The position numbers were made by a program, and so were the translations under genes. From contig NZ_JQLU01000005.1 of the NCBI RefSeq assembly GCF_000744375.1, positions 248,001 to 312,000 of the forward strand: DNA of 64,000 nt, given 5' to 3'. Shown piece by piece: positions 53,165 through 62,140 of this stretch; the stretch's first letter is position 1; every line of letters begins with the position of its first letter. Origin of the DNA: Carnobacterium gallinarum DSM 4847 (GTDB taxonomy: Bacteria; Bacillota; Bacilli; Lactobacillales; Carnobacteriaceae). The notes under the pieces were generated by a model. That model saw only the letters and a list, made by a program, of their open reading frames with translations. It had not been told where the DNA came from and ran no database searches.

Positions 53165-53468
53165 AGACTTTTCCGTCTTCAACACTGGTTTTGTATTTAT
53201 TTACACACCCTTCATCTGGTGCTTGGACTTCGCCACTATTCAATGAAACTTTGTAATCATGCAACGGGCAAAAAACAAATTCCCCTGCTACAATCCCTTC
53301 GGCTAAAGGTCCATTCTCATGTGGACAGCGATTGCCTACCGCTCTAACAGAATCATCTGGCAAACGAAATAACGCAATCTCTTCCTTTTCAACATGAATT
53401 TCTCGACCAATATTCACAATTAAATCAGCTAAATCAGCTACAAATATCTTTTCCCTCATTATTCTCAC
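53151..53468 (-). CDS. nirD: Nitrite reductase (NADH) small subunit, Rieske type
   Basis: 105 residues with an intact Rieske [2Fe-2S] site: CPHENGPLAEG and FCPLHDYKVSL (CxH...CxxH). Many NirD proteins have lost the cluster ligands; this one keeps them. Partner of NirB, four bases overlapping. Confidence 0.92.
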   Translation of the reverse strand: MRIMREKIFVADLADLIVNIGREIHVEKEEIALFRLPDDSVRAVGNRCPHENGPLAEGIVAGEFVFCPLHDYKVSLNSGEVQAPDEGCVNKYKTSVEDGKVYVWA

Positions 53469-55876
53469 GCTCTTTCTACTGTGTATAATTCAGCTTTTTT
53501 CTTTTTATCTTGTAGGATTTGTTCCCACGGATTCACTTGTTTGCCATCCATTGCTTTTTCTAGTTCCATATTTAATTCTGATCGAACCTCTTTGTTCAGT
53601 AGAATTTCTTGCACTTTTTCAAAGCCCATTCGATCTAACCAAGGAGCTGTTCGTTCAGCATAAATCCCTGTTTCACGGTAATATTGCAACATAGCACCGC
53701 ATAACTCAATCACTTCTTCCTCAGTTTCAGCAGTTGTTAATAGTCGACCTTCTTTAATTTCAGTTCCGCCATTTCCGCCAATATAGATTTGAAAACCATT
53801 CTCCACGCCAATTACACCAAAGTCTTTGACGCCAGATTCTACACAGCTACGAGGACAAGCAGAAATGCCCATTTTGAATTTATGGGGCGTATCGATAAAT
53901 TCAAATTTCGTTTCTAATTTAATTCCTAGTCCCATTGAATCCTGCGTACCAAAGCGACAATGATTTTTTCCAACACACGTTTTAACTGAGCGGAAAGCTT
54001 TGGCATAGGCTGAAGCTGAAGTCATATCTAGCTCTTCCCAGATTTTTGGCATATCTTCTTTTTTCACACCGTATAAACCAATTCGTTGGCTACCTGTAAT
54101 TTTTACTAATGGTACATCATATTTTTCAGCTACTTGAGCAATCTTCATCAGTTGCTGTGGATTCGTTTTGCCACCACGCATTCTTGGAATCACTGAGTAG
54201 GTGCCATCTTTTTGAATATTCCCATGCATGCGCTCATTAACATAGCGTGATGCTTTTTCATCTTCATGCTCATGCGGATAAATCATATTTAAATAATAAT
54301 TTAACGCTGGATGACAATTTGGACAGCCGTCTAAATTATCAAAATTCAAGACATGACGCACTTCTTTAATCGATTTTAGCTCTTTCTGGCGAATCCCAAT
54401 GACAATCTGATCACGCGTTAAAGTTGTACAGCCACAGATTCCAGTCGGTCCAGCTGCTTGGAAATCATCACCTAATGTGTAAGCCAAAATATCGCCAACA
54501 ACACCTTTACATTTTCCACATGAATTTCCAGCCTTTGTTTGGGCAGTAACTTCTGCAACAGTTGTTAAACCTTTTTCTTGAATCGCTTGAACAATTGTAC
54601 CTTTTGAAACACCATTACAGCCACAAACCGTTTCATCGTCAGACATCGCGGAAATGTCGCCACCTAAATCATCTTCACCTGTGTATAACAGAGAAACCAT
54701 CTTATAATCTGTCAGAGCTTCTTCTTTTTTCAAAATATTGTAGTATCGATTGCCTTCAACTGTATCCCCATAAAGCACAACACCAGCTAATTTGCCGTCT
54801 TTAATAAAGATTTTTTTATAAGAATTCGTTGTTCCGTCAAAACTCTCGACGCCTTTAATCTCATCATTTTCCACAATGCTTCCAGCAGAAAATAAATCAC
54901 AGCCAGAAACTTTTAATTGGGTGAACATTTTACTACCTTCATACGGAGCCGTTTCTCGATAGGTTAGGCGATCTGCCAATACTTTCCCTTGCTCATACAA
55001 AGGTGCGACTAAACCATATGCAATCCCACGATGTTCACAACATTCGCCCACTGCATAAATATCCGTAATAGTTGTTTCCAAATAATCATTCACAACAAAA
55101 CCACGATTCACTTCTAAAGGTGTACCATTTGCCAAACTAATCTCTGGACGAATACCAATCGACATGACAACTAGATCAGTATCTAATTGCGTACCATCAG
55201 TGAATTCTAAACCCGTCACACGCTTCTCACCAATAATTCTAGAGGTTGCTTTGCCAATGGCGAATTTCAAGCCTTGTGCTTCCAAATCAGTTTGCAACAA
55301 CTGCCCTGCGCGTCGATCCAATTGCGTTTCCATCAACCATTCAGCTAAATGAACGACAGTAACATCCATCCCTTGATCATGAAGGCCTTTCGCTGCCTCT
55401 AACCCTAATAATCCTCCGCCAATTACAACAGCCTTGTGGTAATTTTTAGAAATATCTAACATCATTTCAGTGTCGTCAATCGTTCTAAAACCTAAAACAC
55501 CTTCTAAATGAATGCCTTCGACGGGCAGCATAAAAGCACGAGAACCTGTTGCCAAAATTAATTTATCATACCCAATTTCCTGACCATCTTTTGTATAGAC
55601 ACATTTAATAATTGTATCTATCTTCTCAATGGGATTGCCATTAATCAACGTAACGCCGTTTTCTTGATACCATGAATACTCATTCATAATGATTTCATCT
55701 GTTGTCATTTTCTTTTGTAAAATATTCGATAACATAATACGGTTATAATTCGGGTAATTTTCTTCACCAATTACTGTAATGTCATACAAATCTGCATCTC
55801 TTTCAAGAATCTCTTCAAGAGTACGAATGCCCGCCATACCATTTCCAATCATGACTAAACGCTCTTTATTTTTCAT
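53465..55876 (-). CDS. nirB: Nitrite reductase (NADH) large subunit
   Basis: 803 residues from ATG 55876 (GGAGG). The N-terminal FAD/NAD oxidoreductase has LVMIGNGMAGIRTLEEI and VVIGGGLLGLEAAKGL. The BFD-like [2Fe-2S] domain has VCGCNGVSKGT, SCGKCKGVVGD; a second such pair (CGCTT, GCPNCH) follows. The C-terminal siroheme/[4Fe-4S] part has TCVGKNHCRFG and ISACPRSCVESGVKD. It reduces nitrite to ammonia with NADH in the cytoplasm, for detoxification and NAD+ regeneration. First gene of nirB-nirD-cobA-nirC-hemC-hemD; an NreC-like box lies 75 bp before its ATG. Confidence 0.95.
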   Translation of the reverse strand: MKNKERLVMIGNGMAGIRTLEEILERDADLYDITVIGEENYPNYNRIMLSNILQKKMTTDEIIMNEYSWYQENGVTLINGNPIEKIDTIIKCVYTKDGQEIGYDKLILATGSRAFMLPVEGIHLEGVLGFRTIDDTEMMLDISKNYHKAVVIGGGLLGLEAAKGLHDQGMDVTVVHLAEWLMETQLDRRAGQLLQTDLEAQGLKFAIGKATSRIIGEKRVTGLEFTDGTQLDTDLVVMSIGIRPEISLANGTPLEVNRGFVVNDYLETTITDIYAVGECCEHRGIAYGLVAPLYEQGKVLADRLTYRETAPYEGSKMFTQLKVSGCDLFSAGSIVENDEIKGVESFDGTTNSYKKIFIKDGKLAGVVLYGDTVEGNRYYNILKKEEALTDYKMVSLLYTGEDDLGGDISAMSDDETVCGCNGVSKGTIVQAIQEKGLTTVAEVTAQTKAGNSCGKCKGVVGDILAYTLGDDFQAAGPTGICGCTTLTRDQIVIGIRQKELKSIKEVRHVLNFDNLDGCPNCHPALNYYLNMIYPHEHEDEKASRYVNERMHGNIQKDGTYSVIPRMRGGKTNPQQLMKIAQVAEKYDVPLVKITGSQRIGLYGVKKEDMPKIWEELDMTSASAYAKAFRSVKTCVGKNHCRFGTQDSMGLGIKLETKFEFIDTPHKFKMGISACPRSCVESGVKDFGVIGVENGFQIYIGGNGGTEIKEGRLLTTAETEEEVIELCGAMLQYYRETGIYAERTAPWLDRMGFEKVQEILLNKEVRSELNMELEKAMDGKQVNPWEQILQDKKKKAELYTVERA

Positions 55877-55903
55877 CGTATTCCTCCTTAACCTAATGTG
55901 AAT

Positions 55904-55917
55904 TATTGAACAATAAA
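55904..55917. promoter_or_regulatory. 14-bp dyad upstream of nirB
   Basis: TTATTG-AA-CAATAA, perfect 6-bp arms, 28 bases before the nirB start and downstream of the NreC-like box. May be an operator for another regulator; it does not match FNR or Rex boxes well. Confidence 0.35.
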
Positions 55918-55950
55918 TTAAGTTTAACAAAAAAGCAACTGCTCTCCTAT

Positions 55951-55964
55951 TAGGGAAAGTCCTA
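55951..55964. promoter_or_regulatory. NreC-like binding box of the nir operon
   Basis: TAGGGAAAGTCCTA matches the staphylococcal NreC site (TAGGG-N4-CCCTA) in 9 of 10 fixed positions. Distance to the nirB ATG (75 bp) suits an activator site; nreABC are encoded next door. Confidence 0.7.
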
Positions 55965-56001
55965 TATCGAAAAATAAAAAGAGAACTTTTAAACTAATTT
56001 T

Positions 56002-56457
56002 CTAGTCTAAAAAGTTCTCCATTAATGCAATTAAATTTTGCTTTATTTGTTTGATTCGACTAGGATTTTGTCCATCAGAAGAAAGGTGAATAGCGAAATC
56101 AGATTGTTCAATTGTAGCCATATTGTAAAAATCCGAGTTAGCTTTATTTGTGCAATCATTAACTAACTGCCCATTTTGACAAAGAGTGACGATTTGCTGA
56201 TTGATATCTGTTTGATTTGTGCAAATAAAAACTAAAAAGGCCTCCTCAATATCTTTCGGCACAAAAGGTCGGATAATTAACGTTACTTTGGTTGACGTTA
56301 ACTTTAATAAAGTTTCTGACATCTTTGGAGCTACAACATAAATCATAGCTTCTGTTTTTAATAAATCTAGTACTTTTCTTGTACCAATTTTTCCGCCGCC
56401 AATCACAACTACTCGTCTATTCATTAAATTCAAATTAATCGGATAATTATTAGCCAT
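56002..56457 (-). CDS. Precorrin-2 dehydrogenase (SirC/YlnF/Met8-like N-terminal domain)
   Basis: 151 residues from ATG 56457. NAD-binding VVVIGGGKIGTRKVLDLL, then VFICTNQTDINQQIVTLCQN and DFYNMATIEQSDFAIHLSSD as in the CysG/Met8 Rossmann domain. It oxidises precorrin-2 to sirohydrochlorin. The start overlaps the 3' end of the chelatase gene, so the two steps are coupled. Last gene of the nre operon. Confidence 0.92.
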   Translation of the reverse strand: MANNYPINLNLMNRRVVVIGGGKIGTRKVLDLLKTEAMIYVVAPKMSETLLKLTSTKVTLIIRPFVPKDIEEAFLVFICTNQTDINQQIVTLCQNGQLVNDCTNKANSDFYNMATIEQSDFAIHLSSDGQNPSRIKQIKQNLIALMENFLD

Positions 56458-57181
56458 CCACTCTCGCCTCATTCATTAAATGATTGATACCATTAATCAG
56501 TCGTCTATCTAAATTCAAGGTTTCTGTGTAGCTAAAAATAACCGTGTTTGGTTTAATTTCCGTCAATGCTAATTGAATTTTATCAAGCAAATGACCATCA
56601 AATAAAAAGAAGGGAATGACTAAAATTTGCGGATGTTGCTGAATTAATTGTTTAGCTTCAAGCAAGTAATCTGGTTTTCCATAAAGCACACCGGCTGTAA
56701 CCGGTAATTCTAGATTAATTGCTAACTCTTTGGCTATTTTTTCTACAATCTTACCAGGTTTTTCATAGTTCGTACTTCCATGTGCCACCAACAATATTGC
56801 TGGATTAGTAGGGAAATCCTTTAACTTCTCACGACAGCGCTCTTCTAAAATAGTCACAACTTCCGGCTCTTGGGCAAATGGTTGACTGACGCTAAATGTC
56901 ACGTCTGAATAACACAGCTCCACCTCTTTCAGAGCTTGGGGAATATCCTCTTCCATATGCATCGCTGAAAAAAGTAATAGCGGAACGATGATAAACTCTC
57001 GAATTCCTTTTTGATACATTTTTGCTACAATTACTGCAATCGTATCTGGATGTTTTTCTAAATAAGCCAATCCTTGCTCTGTTTCTGGATGAGTTTGAAT
57101 TAATTCTTGATAGAATGCCTGCATTTTTTGATTTTTCCCCATTTTTTGACTCCCATGAGCCACATATACAATTCCTTCCAC
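56450..57181 (-). CDS. Sirohydrochlorin ferrochelatase (CbiX/SirB type)
   Basis: 243 residues with two CbiX-like halves, each starting with VAHGS (VYVAHGSQKMG; LLVAHGSTNYEK). LLLFSAMHMEEDIPQ and FFLFDGHLLDKI carry the second His of each half. It inserts iron into sirohydrochlorin to give siroheme for NirB. GTG start with GGGGGGAG. 18 bp behind nreC, so siroheme completion is co-transcribed with the sensor system. Confidence 0.92.
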   Translation of the reverse strand: MEGIVYVAHGSQKMGKNQKMQAFYQELIQTHPETEQGLAYLEKHPDTIAVIVAKMYQKGIREFIIVPLLLFSAMHMEEDIPQALKEVELCYSDVTFSVSQPFAQEPEVVTILEERCREKLKDFPTNPAILLVAHGSTNYEKPGKIVEKIAKELAINLELPVTAGVLYGKPDYLLEAKQLIQQHPQILVIPFFLFDGHLLDKIQLALTEIKPNTVIFSYTETLNLDRRLINGINHLMNEARVDG

Positions 57182-57199
57182 TGAACTCCCCCCTTTTCA

Positions 57200-57853
57200 C
57201 TATATATCAATAATCTGTTCTTTAATTGCGTAATGAATCAACTCAACTCGTGTTGATAATTTTAACTTTCGCATAAAATTAGCTTTATGAACTTCAACCG
57301 TTTTCACAGAAATAAATAAACGTTCCCCAATCTCTTTGTTGCCATATCCTAGAGCTACTAAAGGCAAGATTTCTTGTTCACGTTTCGATAACTGCTGATA
57401 ACTATTTTCAAGAGGTGCTTCGTTATCTTCTTCCAGTTTTGACAGTACATTATCTCCCAAATAAATCTGTTGATCCAAATAAATCTGCTCTTGATAAACG
57501 CCTCGAATTCCTTGAATAATCTCTCGGTCATTTGAACTTTTCAATAAATAACCATCTGCTTTAGCCTTCAATGCTTGAATAATATAATCCTCATCATCAT
57601 GCATTGATAAAATCAAAATTTTAACAGCAGGAAATTTTTCTTTAATCCGCTTTGTTGTCAATAAACCATTTTCCCCCGGCGGCATTCTTAAATCCATCAT
57701 TACAACATCTGGTTCTAGTTTTTCAACTTCCATATAGGCTTCAATTCCATCTGTAGCATGCCCTATTACTTCCATATCCTCTTGCTCATTAATCAAATGA
57801 GACAAGCCATTTCGCACCACTACATGATCATCAGCTACAATTACACGAATCAT
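57200..57853 (-). CDS. nreC: Response regulator NreC (NarL/LuxR family)
   Basis: 217 residues. Receiver with VADDHVVVRNG and phospho-Asp54 in VVMMDLRMPPGENG; LuxR-type HTH at the C-terminus (LSKREQEILPLVALGYGNKE, FISVKTVEVHKANFM). Partner of NreB. Expected to bind the box at 55951-55964. Confidence 0.92.
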   Translation of the reverse strand: MIRVIVADDHVVVRNGLSHLINEQEDMEVIGHATDGIEAYMEVEKLEPDVVMMDLRMPPGENGLLTTKRIKEKFPAVKILILSMHDDEDYIIQALKAKADGYLLKSSNDREIIQGIRGVYQEQIYLDQQIYLGDNVLSKLEEDNEAPLENSYQQLSKREQEILPLVALGYGNKEIGERLFISVKTVEVHKANFMRKLKLSTRVELIHYAIKEQIIDI

Positions 57854-57866
57854 TACTCTTCCTCCT

Positions 57867-58880
57867 TTATGAAGTTGGAACTTCCACTTTTAGTTGTGTC
57901 CCTAGATTTTTTGTAGAGAAAATAGTTAATTGCCCTCTAATCATCTCCACACGCTCACGAATATGTATTAAGCCCATTCCAGTTCCTTTAATATCAGGAC
58001 TATTTGCTGAAAATCCAACCCCTTCATCTAAAACTTCCAAAACTAAAGACTGGTCTTTTTCTACAAGTAAAACATCTAATTCAGAAACTTTTGCATACTT
58101 AATCGCATTCATTAAGGCTTCTTGTAATACCCGATACAATGTAATTTCCACTTGTTCATTAAAACGTTGGTGCTTTAATTGAGAGATAAAATTTATTGTG
58201 ATTCCTGTCGTTTCTTCCATCCGATGAATCAATGTAGTGATAGCCGAAGCCAAACCTAAGTCATCTAAAGCCGCAGGACGTAAATCTAAAGCTAGCGTTT
58301 TGACTTCATCTAAAGTCATCACTAAATGCTCTTCTAATTGAGTTAATTTTTCATTAACTAGCTGATTGGTCTCAAAAGTACGTTTAATTTGCCTTGCTTC
58401 TAATAACGTACTAAACACATGCTGTGCAATTCCATCATGTAAGTCTTGGGCAATCTTTTTTCGTTCATTCTCATGAGCACGACTCACATAAGCAACTAAT
58501 TGCTTTTGCTGAAAAATATTCGTCGTCTTATCTTGCTTTGTTAGATTTCGGATAATCAATACCACAAAATCCTCACTTGTAAGCTCAGTAAAGCTTGCAC
58601 TAAAAGTCTCTTTGGTTCCATTTATATTTTCAACCACTAAGGAAAAAGCACTTGGATCAAAATGCTGTTTAATCTCACAATCATGGCATTTTTCCATAAC
58701 AGAGTGTAAGGCACACCCCTGAGAATGACAGATATCTAAAATCTTATCTAGCTGGAAATGATAGTTTTGCAAAAATTGTTCTGCTGCTCTATTGCTTTCA
58801 ATAATTTGATGCTCCTTAATCAGAAACACTGAATCCGTTGTTTGAGCCAGAATCAACTGGCTGAGTTCTTGATTAAACAT
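57867..58880 (-). CDS. nreB: Oxygen-sensing histidine kinase NreB
   Basis: 337 residues, no membrane segment. The N-terminal PAS-like domain has four Cys (51, 56, 65, 68: CHSQGCALHSVMEKCHDC), the ligands of the oxygen-labile [4Fe-4S] cluster. The spacing Cx4C-x8-Cx2C differs from what I recall of staphylococcal NreB. The HisKA_3 domain has AQDLHDGIAQHVFS (His148), and the HATPase domain has VLQEALMNAIKYAKVS and GTGMGLIHI. ATGA overlap with nreA. Confidence 0.92.
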   Translation of the reverse strand: MFNQELSQLILAQTTDSVFLIKEHQIIESNRAAEQFLQNYHFQLDKILDICHSQGCALHSVMEKCHDCEIKQHFDPSAFSLVVENINGTKETFSASFTELTSEDFVVLIIRNLTKQDKTTNIFQQKQLVAYVSRAHENERKKIAQDLHDGIAQHVFSTLLEARQIKRTFETNQLVNEKLTQLEEHLVMTLDEVKTLALDLRPAALDDLGLASAITTLIHRMEETTGITINFISQLKHQRFNEQVEITLYRVLQEALMNAIKYAKVSELDVLLVEKDQSLVLEVLDEGVGFSANSPDIKGTGMGLIHIRERVEMIRGQLTIFSTKNLGTQLKVEVPTS

Positions 58881-59344
58881 CAGCTTTTCGCCTCCTTTTT
58901 TTCTTGAATTAAAACAGCTACACTGGCTGTTTCCTCAGTCAATTGTTGCACAACCTCTAAGGTAACCCGATTCGGTTGACGATAGCCAATCAATAAAATA
59001 GCAACAATATCTCCATAAAAAAAGACTGGTACAACACCAACACTTTTCAACTCTTCCGTAAGTGCAATTGGGTATTCTAATAACTCTTCAGCAGTTCGTT
59101 GCTCCAAATCAGCTTCAATCAATGTCCGACCAGTACGCCAAACGATTCCTGGTAAACCACGACCCTCTTGAAGAACAATCTTTTGATAACGTAAACTAAT
59201 GTTACCACTAACATATTTCCATCTAATTTCTTTACGGTATGTTTTTTCGTTGGTTGTAGCTAGTGCCATTCCAACAAAATCAACGCCTAATGTATCATGT
59301 AATTGCTGGATTTTGGATTGAATAATCTGATTTTGCTCTACCAT
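58880..59344 (-). CDS. nreA: Nitrate sensor NreA (GAF protein)
   Basis: 154 residues; single GAF domain: GVDFVGMALATTNEKTYRKE, GRGLPGIVWRTGRTLIEADL, VGVVPVFFYGDIVAILLIGY. In staphylococci NreA binds nitrate and controls NreB, so nitrate and anoxia are read together. First gene of nreABC-chelatase-dehydrogenase. Confidence 0.9.
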   Translation of the reverse strand: MVEQNQIIQSKIQQLHDTLGVDFVGMALATTNEKTYRKEIRWKYVSGNISLRYQKIVLQEGRGLPGIVWRTGRTLIEADLEQRTAEELLEYPIALTEELKSVGVVPVFFYGDIVAILLIGYRQPNRVTLEVVQQLTEETASVAVLIQEKKEAKS

Positions 59345-59470
59345 TAATGCAACTACTCCTTTTCCCTAATTCTCCATAAGTTTCCTGATTCTACCTTGAG
59401 ATTTTTCTAAAAATAACGTAAGCTAACACTCATACTACAAAATATCATTTGCAACTTATGAGGTGCTTAC

Positions 59471-60916
59471 TTGTTTACTAAATCACATGATTACTCTCAG
59501 AAAAAAATTATTCTAATGATCACAACTACGGTTTTTTCTTTTTCCAGCATGGCCAATTCTTTTTATTTGATGGGAACTGCTGCTATTCCATGGTTTCTTG
59601 TAACCGCTATTTGTTTTTTTATTCCTTATGCTTTCATTATAGCAGAATACAGTTACAGATATAAAGAACAAACCGCAGGGATTTATTCTTGGTTGAAAGA
59701 CACCCTTCCTTTGCCTATCGTATATATAGCAACTTTTATTTGGTATAGTAGCTACACAATTTGGTTGGTCAGTCTGTCATTAAAATTATGGATTCCCTTT
59801 TCTATCTTCTTATTTGGCCAAGACTTAACTCAAAGAGCGGCTATTTCAGTAACCATCAGCAATCGCTTTTTATTAGGATTGCTCTCTATTTTAGCAATTT
59901 TTTTATTGACTTGGTTTGTAAGTCGTGGCTTTCAAAAGTTAACTACATTCATTATTTTAGGTGGTAGGCTGATCTTAGTTTTATTTATAGTCGCCTTAAC
60001 TAGTCACCTGATTTTATTTTTTAAACTGCCTGACAACTCATTTAATCCGCTTACTACACATTCCTTACTGAATTCCCCAAATCCAGCATACCAATCTTCT
60101 TTGGGAAACTTGTCTTTTTTTATTTTTGGTATTACAGCTTACGGTGGCTTAGATACAATTGCAAGCTTAGTTGATCAGCTTTCACAACGAAAAAATCATT
60201 TTGCCAAAGCAGTTAGCGTTAGCTCCTTCTTAGTCGCAGGATTATATTTATCTGGCGTTTTATTATGGTCCACTACTACCTCTTGGTCTGACATTTTTAC
60301 TCATTCACACGTAAATCTAGGCAATGCGATGTATGTACTGATGGAGAATTTAGGGGTTCGTTTAGGGGAAACTCTTGGATTTCCACCAAAACAAGCTTTT
60401 AGATTAGGACAACTATTCTTGCGTTTAAACGGGCTCACCTTATTTATTACTTACTTAGGCTTACTTAGCACAATCAGCTATTCACCTTTAAAAACCTTAG
60501 TCTTTGCTCTTTCAAAACAAACGATTATTCCAAAAAAAGCCTATTGGATTCAAGCGAGCGTAGTAAGTTTATTTATTCTATTAATCAGCAGTGGTGAACA
60601 AGGGATCAATCAGCTTTACAATCAACTCACCTTGATGACCAGCGTGTCGCGTTCCCTACCTTACCTATTCCTTGCTTGGAATTTCTATTATTTTAGACAA
60701 AACCAGGCTGAATTTATCTTCTTAAAAAATAAAAAACTCGCCTTATTGGCAAGCTTTAGTGTGACTGTTAGTGTTTTATTCGCTCTTGGCTTTACCTTGT
60801 TAACACCTTTTTTGGCAGGCGATTATGAAACATTCTTCTTTTTATTACTGGGTCCTTGTGTTTTTTCGGTGGTGGGTCTAGGTGTTTGGGGATTAAGGAA
60901 AATAAAGCCATTGTGA
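59471..60916 (+). CDS. APC-family amino-acid transporter (YjeM-like)
   Basis: 481 residues with about 12 membrane segments. It starts IILMITTTVFSFSSMANSFY, then YRYKEQTAGIYSWLKDTLPL; FFIFGITAYGGLDTIASLVD is typical of the glutamate/GABA-type branch. TTG start seven bases after GAGGTG. Substrate unknown. Divergent to nreA. Its stop lies inside its own terminator hairpin. Confidence 0.85.
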   Translation: MFTKSHDYSQKKIILMITTTVFSFSSMANSFYLMGTAAIPWFLVTAICFFIPYAFIIAEYSYRYKEQTAGIYSWLKDTLPLPIVYIATFIWYSSYTIWLVSLSLKLWIPFSIFLFGQDLTQRAAISVTISNRFLLGLLSILAIFLLTWFVSRGFQKLTTFIILGGRLILVLFIVALTSHLILFFKLPDNSFNPLTTHSLLNSPNPAYQSSLGNLSFFIFGITAYGGLDTIASLVDQLSQRKNHFAKAVSVSSFLVAGLYLSGVLLWSTTTSWSDIFTHSHVNLGNAMYVLMENLGVRLGETLGFPPKQAFRLGQLFLRLNGLTLFITYLGLLSTISYSPLKTLVFALSKQTIIPKKAYWIQASVVSLFILLISSGEQGINQLYNQLTLMTSVSRSLPYLFLAWNFYYFRQNQAEFIFLKNKKLALLASFSVTVSVLFALGFTLLTPFLAGDYETFFFLLLGPCVFSVVGLGVWGLRKIKPL

Positions 60917-60935
60917 AAATTCACAATGGCTTTTT
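60904..60935 (+). terminator. Terminator overlapping the transporter stop codon
   Basis: AAAGCCATTGTGAA / TTCACAATGGCTTTTT; the TGA is in the left arm. Confidence 0.88.
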
Positions 60936-61053
60936 GGATTAGAATTATTTTTTATTTAGATTAAGGCAGATAACCTGATAAGCTCAATACTATCAGAAGT
61001 AAACCTGTTGATTATCTCATTTTTTGACTCATTGAGGGTCGACAGATTAAAAA

Positions 61054-61088
61054 AAACTAGTTAATTAGATTATTCTAACTAACTAGTT
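61054..61088 (-). terminator. Terminator of manA
   Basis: AACTAGTTAATTAGA ... CTAACTAACTAGTT stem, with a long T-run on the minus strand. Confidence 0.75.
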
Positions 61089-61097
61089 CTGATTTCA

Positions 61098-62060
61098 TTA
61101 ACGATTAGCTTTTCCTGGTGTTGAAGCAATAATTTGTAGATTGCCATCAATTTCCCAAGCTTTAATAGCGTTTGGTAAAATAAAATGAGTGCCTTTATTA
61201 ATTTCATATGTTGCACCATCTGGTAAGGTTAGGACTCCTTGACCTTCTAAAACGCTGACTAACGTATAAGGCGCAGTTGCCATAAATTCAGCACGTCCTT
61301 TAATCATCCATTGATAAACATCAAAGAAATCTGACTCAACATAAGTTGTAATTTCAACATGTTCTTTATTCTTTGTTTCAACATGTAGAACTGGATCAAC
61401 ATGTGGAACAGTTGTAACATCAACGGATTGTTGAATATGCAATTCACGAGGTAAGCCACTATCATCTTTACGATCATAGTCGTAAACACGGTACGTAGTG
61501 TCACTACTTTGTTGCGTTTCCAGAATCATAATACCGGCTCCAATTGCATGAATCGTGCCACTTGGTACATGGAAAAAATCACCTTTATTGACTTTAATGC
61601 GACGCAATAATTGATCCCATTCGCCACTGCGAATCATCGCTTCTAATTCTTCTTTTGTATGGGCATGATGTCCATAGATAATCTCAGCACCTTCATCTGC
61701 ATCAATTACGTACCAACATTCAGTTTTTCCTAATTCACCTTCGTGAGCCAAGCCATAAGTATCATCTGGATGAACTTGAACAGATAAATCATCTGCTGCA
61801 TCTAAAATTTTCGTCAATAACGGAAAAACATCTCCTGTAACATTTCCAAAAACTTCACGATGTTGCTCCCAAACCTCAGCTAATGTTAAACCTTTTAATG
61901 GACCATTTTTTACAACACTAGGACCATTTGGATGCGCGCTAATTGCCCAGCATTCTCCAACTTTATCACTAGGAAGATCATAGCCAAAAACTTCTTTTAA
62001 CTTTGTTCCACCCCAAATTTTTTCTTGTAAAACAGCTTCTAAAAATAACGGTTCGCTCAC
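61098..62060 (-). CDS. manA: Mannose-6-phosphate isomerase, class I
   Basis: 320 residues. Cupin enzyme with zinc ligands in LSVQVHPDDTYG, GKTECWYVIDADE and FFHVPSGTIHAIGAG; LQEKIWGGTKLKEVF at the start. Interconverts mannose-6-P and fructose-6-P. GTG start behind GAGGAGGA. Monocistronic. Confidence 0.95.
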   Translation of the reverse strand: MSEPLFLEAVLQEKIWGGTKLKEVFGYDLPSDKVGECWAISAHPNGPSVVKNGPLKGLTLAEVWEQHREVFGNVTGDVFPLLTKILDAADDLSVQVHPDDTYGLAHEGELGKTECWYVIDADEGAEIIYGHHAHTKEELEAMIRSGEWDQLLRRIKVNKGDFFHVPSGTIHAIGAGIMILETQQSSDTTYRVYDYDRKDDSGLPRELHIQQSVDVTTVPHVDPVLHVETKNKEHVEITTYVESDFFDVYQWMIKGRAEFMATAPYTLVSVLEGQGVLTLPDGATYEINKGTHFILPNAIKAWEIDGNLQIIASTPGKANR

Positions 62061-62140
62061 TTCGTTTTCCTCCTCAATCTTATTCCATTCTATTTTACCA
62101 TAGATGAAAGCGATTCACCTCAAAATCAACGAATCTTTTC

